DNA of 64,000 bases from Halobacteriovoraceae bacterium (GTDB lineage Bacteria > Bdellovibrionota > Bacteriovoracia > Bacteriovoracales > Bacteriovoracaceae), in contig PAMZ01000006.1 in the NCBI GenBank assembly GCA_002707495.1, positions 186,001 to 250,000 on the forward strand. Direction: 5' to 3'. The position numbers were made by a program, and so were the translations under genes. Below are positions 26,967 to 34,337 of the stretch, piece after piece. The notes below the pieces were generated by a model. It worked only from the letters and a program-made list of their open reading frames with translations. It was not told the DNA's origin and made no database searches. Every line of letters starts with the position of its first letter. Positions within the stretch are counted from its first letter, which is position 1.

Positions 26967-28250
26967 TCAGTATTTGACCAGCATTAATTTTATAGACAAG
27001 CTTTTGAATCTATTGCGTTTTTTTGACCACTCACGCAATAACCTCAAGGCTGGGTAGTAGCTATTAGAACTCTTTTTTAGAGTCTTCACAGCTTCAATAT
27101 TAAAGCTGGTATTGAATTGCCTAGTGTCAAGACCAGGGCTTTGAACCTGGACGAAAAAAGGAAAACTAAGCACAAAACTTGAGTCTGACATATACCTGTC
27201 TAAAACAGTTTCAAACTCTTCAAGCTTTATATTCCCAAGCTCAACCTCATTCAGCTTGGGGGCTTTTTTAGTGGTCATCAAAAACATATTATAATCAAGA
27301 AATACGCTTACGCCCCCGGATAATGTTAAAGGCCCTCTTTTATGATTTTTTAGAGCTGCTTTTATTCTTTTAAACTGCTCTGCTGTGACACCTCTGGACT
27401 TTGGATTTATTTTTTTAAGACCCTTCGATAAAATAGACTCAATTCCTGAAAAGTCTTCGTCATTTTTATAACTGTAGCCGAGTAAACTATGATCGGAGTT
27501 TATAATTTTTAAAGAAGATTTTTTTCGATCTAGGAGATGAACCCCAAGAACCCTTGCTAATTCGTTCTGCCTAAAAACATAATGCTTTAAATATTTTACA
27601 TGTCGATTTTGAAATTGAGGAATAACTTCATTTCTTAAAAAGTTTCGTTCAAACCTATTTTCTTTGTTGGTAGGATCCTCCACAAAATCGATGAGGTTTA
27701 ATTTCCCATAGGTCTCAATCTGGGATCGTGTTAAGCACAGAAATGGCCTTACTATATTTTTATTTTTCAAAGGAATACCCAGAGAACCTTTTAAAGAGCT
27801 CGACCTTAACTGCTGGAGTAAAGTCCATTCAAAACTGTCATCGATATGGTGAGCTAAAAGTAATTTTTCACCAGGCCATAAAACTTTATGGAAGATTCGA
27901 TACCTCTCAATTCGAGCTTGCGCCTCAAAATTTTCTTCGCTCAATGATTTCTCTATATTTTTAACTATCGTTTTAAAACCTAGTTTGAAGGCATAATTTT
28001 TTACAAGCCGAACTTCATCTTTTTGAGACTTACGTGTCCCATGGTTAATAGTAATGACTCTAATCTTGTTGGAATATCCGTAGTTATTTAACTCAGAAAT
28101 TGCCTTCAATAGTACCATAGAGTCTAGTCCACCTGAAACAGCAAGTAGTAAATCATCAGTTTTCTCAAATAGTGAGTATTCTTCAATAAAGTTTTTAAGA
28201 TGATTTAAAAATCGATAGCTATATGGATCTTGAAGCTTCGTTTTATTCAT
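26967..28250 (-). CDS. tilS: tRNA(Ile)-lysidine synthase
   Basis: Adds lysine to C34 of tRNA-Ile(CAU), changing it to read AUA. The 427-residue protein has the N-type ATP pyrophosphatase PP-loop SGGLDS (39-44), TINHGTRKSQKDEVRLVKNYA, LLLAHHIDDSFEWTLLQQL and VRPFLCLTRSQIETYGKLN followed by DPTNKENRFERNFLRNEVIP, all diagnostic. The C-terminal domain is present but divergent. It is 51 bases upstream of ftsH on the same strand. Confidence 0.95.
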   Translation of the reverse strand: MNKTKLQDPYSYRFLNHLKNFIEEYSLFEKTDDLLLAVSGGLDSMVLLKAISELNNYGYSNKIRVITINHGTRKSQKDEVRLVKNYAFKLGFKTIVKNIEKSLSEENFEAQARIERYRIFHKVLWPGEKLLLAHHIDDSFEWTLLQQLRSSSLKGSLGIPLKNKNIVRPFLCLTRSQIETYGKLNLIDFVEDPTNKENRFERNFLRNEVIPQFQNRHVKYLKHYVFRQNELARVLGVHLLDRKKSSLKIINSDHSLLGYSYKNDEDFSGIESILSKGLKKINPKSRGVTAEQFKRIKAALKNHKRGPLTLSGGVSVFLDYNMFLMTTKKAPKLNEVELGNIKLEEFETVLDRYMSDSSFVLSFPFFVQVQSPGLDTRQFNTSFNIEAVKTLKKSSNSYYPALRLLREWSKKRNRFKSLSIKLMLVKY

Positions 28251-28291
28251 GGCTGAAGTCTATTTTCTTTCATTTTAAATGTATAGAATTA

Positions 28292-28320
28292 TTGACATAT
28301 AACTCCCCTCTCAATAATAT
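28292..28320 (+). promoter_or_regulatory. Sigma-70 promoter of tRNA-Met
   Basis: A consensus -35 TTGACA and a TAATAT -10 are separated by exactly 17 bases. Transcription would start about ten bases before the tRNA's 5' end. It lies between the tilS start and the tRNA. Confidence 0.8.
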
Positions 28321-28336
28321 CGGAAGCCTTGAATAT

Positions 28337-28413
28337 AGCGATGTAGCTCAGTTGGTTAGAGCGTCGGATTCATATCCCGAAGGTCGGCAGTTCAACTCTG
28401 CCCATCGCTACCA
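28337..28413 (+). tRNA. tRNA-Met (anticodon CAT, elongator type)
   Basis: A 77-nt tRNA with encoded CCA: acceptor AGCGATG/CATCGCT, D arm GCTCAGTTGGTTAGAGC, anticodon loop TTCATAT with CAT, T arm GGCAG-TTCAACT-CTGCC. The GAGCGT...TTCATA...AGGTCGG frame matches elongator tRNA-Met. CAT is shared with tRNA-Ile2, whose modifying enzyme tilS is adjacent, so identity is likely but not certain. The base pair 31-39 closing the anticodon stem is A-C, a mismatch. Confidence 0.88.
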
Positions 28414-28507
28414 TTAAACTATCCCAACCTTTTCGACAGATAGCACAGCTTCAAAGAAGTAATGAAAACAAAATACTTATAGAATAGCCTACAGACTAAG
28501 ATCCTAA

Positions 28508-28777
28508 CTATTTTTTTAAAAGTGGTACTTTAAAGCTAATTCTTTTCCCAACCAGTTTAGAGATATTTTCAAGTTGTCCTTCAGAGAGATATTTTTTAGG
28601 AAAGTATTTTTCTTGTTTTTTGATATCTGTCCCATTCTTTTTTATTAAGCTCACTTTAAATTCTTTATCATTATATGAAATCATTTTACCTTCATATAGC
28701 TGCGAACTCGCGCCATGCGAAAGAGAGATAAAAGAAAATAACACAAAAGTCGGAATATATTTAATTCGCTTCAACAT
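28508..28777 (-). CDS. Small secreted protein
   Basis: An 89-residue protein with signal peptide (FVLFSFISLSHGAS) and a Lys-rich, cysteine-free remainder. It starts inside the 3' end of the upstream gene (17-base overlap with 28761-29705), so the two are coupled. No family recognised. Confidence 0.55.
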   Translation of the reverse strand: MLKRIKYIPTFVLFSFISLSHGASSQLYEGKMISYNDKEFKVSLIKKNGTDIKKQEKYFPKKYLSEGQLENISKLVGKRISFKVPLLKK

Positions 28778-29705
28778 TTGATAATCCTTTAGCAGGTCTT
28801 AATTCTTCACCTTCCTCAACGATTTCTAACTTACACTTATAGTCATCAAAAAGGGTCCATCTACTAGTATGAATATTACTTTCGGGGTTTACAACACTAC
28901 CGCATAAAGTCTGTGACAAAACATTATCTCTTGCATAATTACAACATCTAACAGTAGGTTCACCGCAAAGAGCTTGATATTCTCCCCTGCCTTCAAATTG
29001 ATACATGTGCATATCCCCTTCACTTGCCAATGAAGTCCGCATTCTATTTATATCCTCTGCAGTTAGTCGCTCTTGTGATGTAATCTCTTCAATCTCTCTA
29101 ACAACTTCAAAGTAGTCTATCATGCCTTCTACTTGCTCAGCACTCGCGTAAGGAAGCTCATCCAATGCACTTTCTGCTCTCTCTCTATTTTGAGAAATAT
29201 AATCTAAAACTTCTTGACCAGATTTACCTGTTAATTCAAGACCTGTAACTTCGCCCCAGTAAGCTTTTGCCCTGTTAGATGCCCCTTCCAAAATCCTTCT
29301 ATCATTAACAGTTATTAAATAAGGTACATTTTCTACTTGCGCACTAAATGCCATGAATCCGATAAAACCATCATCGTCGTTCCCCAATACTTCGTTATGA
29401 CCCCTCGATTGGATAGGATAGTCTAGACTGAACATATTAAAATCTCCAGAAGCATCTATTGAAAGTGTTGCTGAGCAACTTTGTTCGCCCTCTGCTTTTT
29501 CTGGATTAGAGCTATTCGTAGTTTCAGAGCTAGTCTGAGGTTGAGTCCAAACACACCTATTAGCGCTACAGCTTTCTGAATTCTTGTACTCAGAACATTG
29601 AGTCCCAATCCTCATCTCTCTTGTAATTTGAATACACTCACCGCTTACCTCTTCAGCAAGTGCTATACTCGAAAAGCTTACCAATAAAATTAAAACTCTA
29701 TTCAT
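28761..29705 (-). CDS. Secreted cysteine-rich protein of unknown function
   Basis: A 314-residue protein with signal peptide (MNRVLILLVSFSSIALA) and two Cys-rich zones, ECIQITREMRIGTQCSEYKNS...CSANRCVW near the N-terminus and CGEPTVRCCNYARDNVLSQTLCG near the C-terminus, likely disulfide-bonded in the periplasm. The middle is acidic and helical (EVVREIEEITSQERLTAEDINRM). Paired with 28508-28777. No recognised domain. Confidence 0.65.
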   Translation of the reverse strand: MNRVLILLVSFSSIALAEEVSGECIQITREMRIGTQCSEYKNSESCSANRCVWTQPQTSSETTNSSNPEKAEGEQSCSATLSIDASGDFNMFSLDYPIQSRGHNEVLGNDDDGFIGFMAFSAQVENVPYLITVNDRRILEGASNRAKAYWGEVTGLELTGKSGQEVLDYISQNRERAESALDELPYASAEQVEGMIDYFEVVREIEEITSQERLTAEDINRMRTSLASEGDMHMYQFEGRGEYQALCGEPTVRCCNYARDNVLSQTLCGSVVNPESNIHTSRWTLFDDYKCKLEIVEEGEELRPAKGLSNVEAN

Positions 29706-29905
29706 TTGAGACTCCCTAGATGTAACTATTATCGATCAAAACTCCCCCTAACATTAGATAAACAAACAATTTTAATGTCTTATAATGAAAAACGTATTAT
29801 CTACCTTTAAAAGTGACTCATAAAGTTGGCAAACGGTAGCAACATAGCGCAATATGATACTCTCTCACTATTCCGGTAAAATGAATAACAAGGAGAATTT
29901 TTAAG

Positions 29906-30388
29906 TTGATTGCCGTGGACTATACTCAATATTCCGCCACTGGGGCCCTCGAAGAAAGTATTTTAACAGGTATAGATCAGCTGGATCTAGATTTCCTGGC
30001 AGAATACTTTAGCATGCCATTGAGTTCTTTCGTGGAAAAAGCCTCAAATAAAAAATTTCGTTTAAAAGCTTGCAAGATAATTGAAAAAAAGGAAATCCAT
30101 CATCAATTAAAGACAATGGAACTTTATCCTGCTCAATTTGGTCAGGTCTCAGTGTATATCTTAAAAAATAAACCTAAACCTCTAGAGAATCATCTTCTCA
30201 AACACGATATAAACATCCTCCCAGGAATTGAGATTTTTAAAGAAGTTCACTCAAAGCAAAATTCTAGCGAGTCTCATGCCGGTAAATGTTTTTTTCTGGC
30301 AAAAGGCAGTCAATTGTTTGTACCTCCCCTCAAGGAAGATCTACAAATTTTGCAATTAAGTTTCGAATTAGAGATTGAGAAATTATGA
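29906..30388 (+). CDS. Protein of unknown function, coupled to a 2OG oxygenase
   Basis: A 160-residue soluble protein started by TTG, with AGGAG ten bases upstream; no ATG fits. The last 60 residues (AGKCFFLAKGSQLFVPPL...LQLSFELEIEKL) have the short-strand rhythm of a cupin-type barrel, but no metal-binding histidine set is clear. Its stop overlaps the oxygenase's ATG (ATGA at 30385-30388), so they are translationally coupled and probably act together. I do not recognise the family. Confidence 0.6.
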   Translation: MIAVDYTQYSATGALEESILTGIDQLDLDFLAEYFSMPLSSFVEKASNKKFRLKACKIIEKKEIHHQLKTMELYPAQFGQVSVYILKNKPKPLENHLLKHDINILPGIEIFKEVHSKQNSSESHAGKCFFLAKGSQLFVPPLKEDLQILQLSFELEIEKL

Positions 30389-30969
30389 AATTAAATTGGA
30401 TTAAACATGAACATTTTATCTTTCTAGACCGTATTTCTAAAGGAGATGGAGAGCGACTTCTTGAAAGAGTCAAAGGCTTAAAATCTAAAAAGCTCAATTT
30501 ATCTTTTGAAGCCACTGAAGAACTTGTTGGTGGATTTGAATATGGCTCACAATTTTTTTTGGACAGACATGGATTAGAGATATTTAAAGAAGTAATGCAG
30601 CCTTGTCTGGAACGCTATTTTAAAGAAATTAATCACTCAAAGGCGAACTCAAGAGAAATTGAATCAGCCTGGGTGAATATGGCCTCTCATTCTAATTTTA
30701 ATCCCCCACATTTTCACGTGGATTGCAGGTATTCTGGTGTGCTTTATTTAAGATTAGATCCTAATTCAGTCAATCCTGCTAAAAAGGATGGCAAAATATA
30801 TTTTAGCTTTGATCAGCATGATCCAAGCTCTTTCAAGTTTAATGGGATAAAAGAATATCAGCCCTCAGAACTAGAAGTTGTCATATTTCCAGCTTGGCAA
30901 GTTCATTTCGTCTACCCTAACCAATCCAAAGTCGAAGACAGAATTTCAATTGCTTTCAATATCAGCTAA
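30385..30969 (+). CDS. 2-oxoglutarate-Fe(II) oxygenase family protein (TIGR02466-like)
   Basis: A 194-residue double-stranded beta-helix protein. The iron-binding HxD...H is visible: FHVDCRYSGVLYLRLD carries His and Asp, and FPAWQVHFVYPNQS carries the distal His, followed by the 2OG-binding Arg (EDRISIAFNIS). WVNMASHSNFNPPH and the closing RISIAFN match the TIGR02466 putative 2OG-Fe(II) oxygenase family, usually thought to hydroxylate proteins or peptides. First clear enzyme of the 30-40 kb cluster. Its stop overlaps the convergent PLP gene's stop by four bases. Confidence 0.85.
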   Translation: MKLNWIKHEHFIFLDRISKGDGERLLERVKGLKSKKLNLSFEATEELVGGFEYGSQFFLDRHGLEIFKEVMQPCLERYFKEINHSKANSREIESAWVNMASHSNFNPPHFHVDCRYSGVLYLRLDPNSVNPAKKDGKIYFSFDQHDPSSFKFNGIKEYQPSELEVVIFPAWQVHFVYPNQSKVEDRISIAFNIS

Positions 30970-32177
30970 TTCAAAGAGAACAAAGTCTTAAAATATTTAT
31001 TTAACAAAGAAATTGATTTTTCGACATCTTCAGTTGAATAATCCGGACATGTAATTCTTACCACTGTATAATCATCTCCGTTCTCATATTTAATAATATT
31101 CCCGTGGGTCATATAATCAAAACCAAAGCTATCACAGTACTTCCCATTTAACTGGAAGGCTTGATTTAGTTTTAAGAAAAGCTCAGCATTCATTTTGACT
31201 GGATATTTATACTTCACAAAGAAAAATAGTTTATGAGGAGTTTCCTGAATGAAACATTCATTAGAAGACACATCCATCCCATTTATAAAAACATCATAAT
31301 TATTTTTCATTCTATTTACGCGCGCCAAATTTAGATCATTTACCTGAGAGTCTCCCAAAAAAGGATAGAACTGATCAATACTAAGACCTACTCCTAAGAT
31401 CGCACCCGTTTCCACGAGAAGATTAAAAAAGGGATCGTAATCTAAATAACGTTTTACGATAAGCTCTTCATTTGAGTCGGTGATTAATTTTGATCTAAAG
31501 ACGCAAATTGACCCTAAATTTCCATAGTCTGTTCCCAGTGTATCAAGTTTCAGATGGCTTCTCGTGAAGAAAATTGGTTTTTTAAGGGAGTCTGCAAGTT
31601 GAAACAACTCGCCTAACTCCTCACTTCCAATAGCTAAGCAGGTTGTATCGATGATCGCAAAATCATATTCAGTCTCTTCTTCTAAACTCGTAAAATCTAA
31701 TGACTTTGAGGAGTCCAGAAATAATATTTTCTTTGAGGTTTTATTTTTGTCTTCAGAGAACGCTTCAAGAACCAGCTTTGATTCATAATACCAAATGGTT
31801 GAAGCAGAAGTAATTTCAAGCTTAAAACAACGATTAAGGGCAAAAAGCAAAGAGCTATTTGCCGATTGTCCACTTGAGGTAAACGTAAATTCATTTTGAG
31901 AATCGGGTTTAAATCCAAAATAATAATCAATACCAAGGGAGGAATAAATACCCTCTCGTTGATACTTATAGTGTACGTTTAAATTAGATAATACGAGATC
32001 CTTATTACTCGAATTAGTGACAGTGGGCGTAAAACTGACCCATTTTTTCTTAATTTCTCGAGCCAATCTAAGCTTATAGTCTTGTGCATCCAAGTATGAG
32101 TTAAATCTTGGCAACTTTATATCAGCATACCTATTCAACAGATTGAGCTCTTGCAGTTTTATTTCGAGATTTGCCAT
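30966..32177 (-). CDS. Fold-type I PLP-dependent enzyme-like protein
   Basis: A 403-residue protein from ATG at 32177 (MANLEIKLQELN). The longer reading adds a hydrophobic stretch antisense to the next gene and is rejected. FTFTSSGQSANSSLLFALN resembles the phosphate-binding loop of the fold, FAIIDTTCLAIGSEELGELFQLADSLKKP the cofactor-pyridine Asp region, and TRSHLKLDTLGTDYGNLGSICVF contains the candidate Schiff-base Lys (SHLKLD). The C-terminal SFGFDYMTHGNI...VVRITCP is typical of the small domain. Whether it is an aminotransferase, lyase or an inactive relative is unclear. Confidence 0.6.
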   Translation of the reverse strand: MANLEIKLQELNLLNRYADIKLPRFNSYLDAQDYKLRLAREIKKKWVSFTPTVTNSSNKDLVLSNLNVHYKYQREGIYSSLGIDYYFGFKPDSQNEFTFTSSGQSANSSLLFALNRCFKLEITSASTIWYYESKLVLEAFSEDKNKTSKKILFLDSSKSLDFTSLEEETEYDFAIIDTTCLAIGSEELGELFQLADSLKKPIFFTRSHLKLDTLGTDYGNLGSICVFRSKLITDSNEELIVKRYLDYDPFFNLLVETGAILGVGLSIDQFYPFLGDSQVNDLNLARVNRMKNNYDVFINGMDVSSNECFIQETPHKLFFFVKYKYPVKMNAELFLKLNQAFQLNGKYCDSFGFDYMTHGNIIKYENGDDYTVVRITCPDYSTEDVEKSISLLNKYFKTLFSLN

Positions 32178-32192
32178 ATATTTGCAATTTAC

Positions 32193-32198
32193 TATAAT
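32193..32198 (+). promoter_or_regulatory. Possible -10 element between divergent genes
   Basis: A perfect TATAAT sits in the 20-base space between the PLP protein's ATG and the putative TTG start of the membrane protein gene. If real, transcription would begin near 32205, inside the assumed start of the latter, so that start may lie further downstream. No convincing -35. Confidence 0.35.
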
Positions 32199-33247
32199 TG
32201 GAGAGATCAGAAAAGCGAGAACAATCAATAAAAACAGATAGATACATTTTTCAAAGTTTACATAAAGAGATCTTCTTTTTTGGTCTACCCGTACTACTAA
32301 CTATCATCTTATTTTTACTTCCATTAAAAACTGAACAGTGGATTATGGGAATTCCGTTTATTTATATCGGTCTTCAAATGATTGATTCGGGACATATTTG
32401 GCCTTCGTTTATCGTAGCCTTTTCACTTAAAAAATATAAATGGCTTTTAAGAAGCATACCATTTTTTATATTTTCTCTTTATGTTTTTATTGGTTTCTAC
32501 TACGGAAAACTTGGAATATATAGAGCGCATGCATTTCTCGCGGCCATCCATTTTGTAAGGCAGCAATACGGATTTTATAAATATTCGAGCAATATTAACA
32601 AACCTCCCAAGCCCTGCTTTCAACAAATAGAAATAGCGGCACTCTACGTAATTACTATCACCTCATTAATTTCAAGGATGGCCAATGGTAGCATGTGGAT
32701 GAGGCAATATGACTTAATTAAGATTCCTGATTTTTTCTCAACTCCTAGTCTGGTTTTATTTTGCCTAGCAGTTGTTATCTACTCCATATCAATTTTGTAT
32801 CAATGGCGTGTTTACAGTCATTTTTCTAAAAGTAAATTTATTATTTTTAGCTCCACAACAATTGCCTGGGGGACGATTGGTTTTACAGGCTTTCCTCTTA
32901 TTGCTCTCTTCCCGCTTTTTCATGATCTTCCCTATTTAGCGCTGGTCTATTCTTACCCCATAAGTGCGTTTGATAAGTATAAATCTTTTATGGCAGGCTT
33001 ATTCAAGTCCTATAAGGTAATAGGATTTATTGTTTTCCTCTGCGTTACTATATATTTCGGAATAAGACTCGAGGGTTATTTATTTAAACATTTTGATTAT
33101 GGAGTTGATCCTAATACCTCGGAAATTTTACTTGTTGTTTTTTGTGCCATTGCATTTTTGCCAACCACTAGTCACTATTTGATTGACGCAATCATCTGGA
33201 GAAAAGACGCTCTTCCAAAGTCTATCCTAGATAAAACTGATAGATAG
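32198..33247 (+). CDS. Polytopic membrane protein of unknown function
   Basis: Up to 349 residues with about eight membrane helices. Polar motifs sit at helix ends: DSGHIWPSF, HAFLAAIHFVRQQYGFYKY, PLFHDLPYLALVYSYP and TSHYLIDAIIWRKD. The recurring His with adjacent Arg/Asp suggests a metal or quinone/heme-type membrane enzyme rather than a transporter, but I know no matching characterised family. The start at TTG 32198 is uncertain: no ATG is available before residue 48. It converges with the GT4 gene, overlapping 26 bases. Confidence 0.6.
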   Translation: MERSEKREQSIKTDRYIFQSLHKEIFFFGLPVLLTIILFLLPLKTEQWIMGIPFIYIGLQMIDSGHIWPSFIVAFSLKKYKWLLRSIPFFIFSLYVFIGFYYGKLGIYRAHAFLAAIHFVRQQYGFYKYSSNINKPPKPCFQQIEIAALYVITITSLISRMANGSMWMRQYDLIKIPDFFSTPSLVLFCLAVVIYSISILYQWRVYSHFSKSKFIIFSSTTIAWGTIGFTGFPLIALFPLFHDLPYLALVYSYPISAFDKYKSFMAGLFKSYKVIGFIVFLCVTIYFGIRLEGYLFKHFDYGVDPNTSEILLVVFCAIAFLPTTSHYLIDAIIWRKDALPKSILDKTDR

Positions 33248-34337
33248 GATCATAAAGGTTTTCCTCTTGGTCTCTATGAAAAGGATAATAATTTTCCGAA
33301 ATCTTAAGGTATTTATTATAAAATTCTGATATCCCCATAAATTTATTCCATGGACTTTCAATAAGAGAATTAAGATTTTCCTGAAAACTCTCAAAACTAA
33401 AATAGCTCTTAGCTAATAATATTTGCTCTTCTAAATCAACAATTGTTGGCGCAACCAAATTCACAAGCATTTTTTCAAAAGAATTCATATCAGGAGTGGC
33501 CACACGCTCTCTGATACTCACGGGCACTGCTATTGAGTTAAAATGCTCTATATAATTTCCATGTCCTCCCCAGTCTGACAAAACTAGTTTATGACCATAC
33601 TGTAATGCCTGGGCAATACTTAGTCCGAAATCTTCATCATGATAAGTACTAAGAGAGACACTAATATTAGACGCGTGATAGAGCTTGTGAAGGTTAGCTT
33701 GAGATAAATTTCCATGAAATTTTATAAACTGACTCTGCTCCATAATTTTTTTACACGCATTATGGTAGTTTTCTGTTTTAAAGCCGTGTAGATGATGTCC
33801 CCTCTCGTGAAAATCTCCGGCAATATTCAGCATAAAATCAAGATCAAAAAGCCGACAAACTTTATGAAAACTTTGCATCAGCTCAAGTACGTTTTTTTGC
33901 TCAGTAATTCTTCCGGCATAGATCATCTCGACTTTCTGAGAATGTATAGGCTTAACTTCCAATGGAGGAAGGGGAAAAACACATTCAAAGACCTCTGAAG
34001 TATTTAAAAGAAAAGAAACTTGATTGGCTTGTCTCTTTGAACCACAAATAAATTTAATATCGCGATCTACTAAAATATCTTTTAAAATCTGCCATCTTTT
34101 AACTTCAATAGTTAGATTCCCAAAAATGGGTATGAGAAGCTTAGTCTTTTTGGGAATATGCTTAATTACATCTTCCCAAATATCGCAATCGTTTAGCAGC
34201 AACACAGTGTCATCCTCATTAATTACTTGGATGTCATCAACCACCTTCCAGTCATTAAGAGAATTTTTTATATTGTTTATAATCAACTCTAGTGACTTCC
34301 AAAAATGTTTTTTCGGTGAAACCAGAATAATTTTCAT
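33222..34337 (-). CDS. GT4 (group 1) glycosyltransferase
   Basis: A 371-residue GT-B fold enzyme. The C-terminal donor-binding half is clear: VEMIYAGRITEQKNVLELMQSF, KFHGNLSQANLHKLYHASNISVSLSTY and DEDFGLSIAQALQYGHKLVLSDWGGHGNYIEH, with the E-x7-E-like donor motif starting at DEDFGLS. The N-terminal half is divergent. The ATG overlaps the carbamoyltransferase TGA (ATGA at 34334-34337), so it is the third gene of a PqqD-like, carbamoyltransferase, GT4 operon and may glycosylate the same product. Confidence 0.85.
   Translation of the reverse strand: MKIILVSPKKHFWKSLELIINNIKNSLNDWKVVDDIQVINEDDTVLLLNDCDIWEDVIKHIPKKTKLLIPIFGNLTIEVKRWQILKDILVDRDIKFICGSKRQANQVSFLLNTSEVFECVFPLPPLEVKPIHSQKVEMIYAGRITEQKNVLELMQSFHKVCRLFDLDFMLNIAGDFHERGHHLHGFKTENYHNACKKIMEQSQFIKFHGNLSQANLHKLYHASNISVSLSTYHDEDFGLSIAQALQYGHKLVLSDWGGHGNYIEHFNSIAVPVSIRERVATPDMNSFEKMLVNLVAPTIVDLEEQILLAKSYFSFESFQENLNSLIESPWNKFMGISEFYNKYLKISENYYPFHRDQEENLYDPIYQFYLG

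Noticed and set aside
32178-32228. Hydrophobic N-terminal extension of the PLP protein
   Set aside because: It would overlap the divergent gene's start; MANLEIKLQELN at 32177 is a normal cytoplasmic start.
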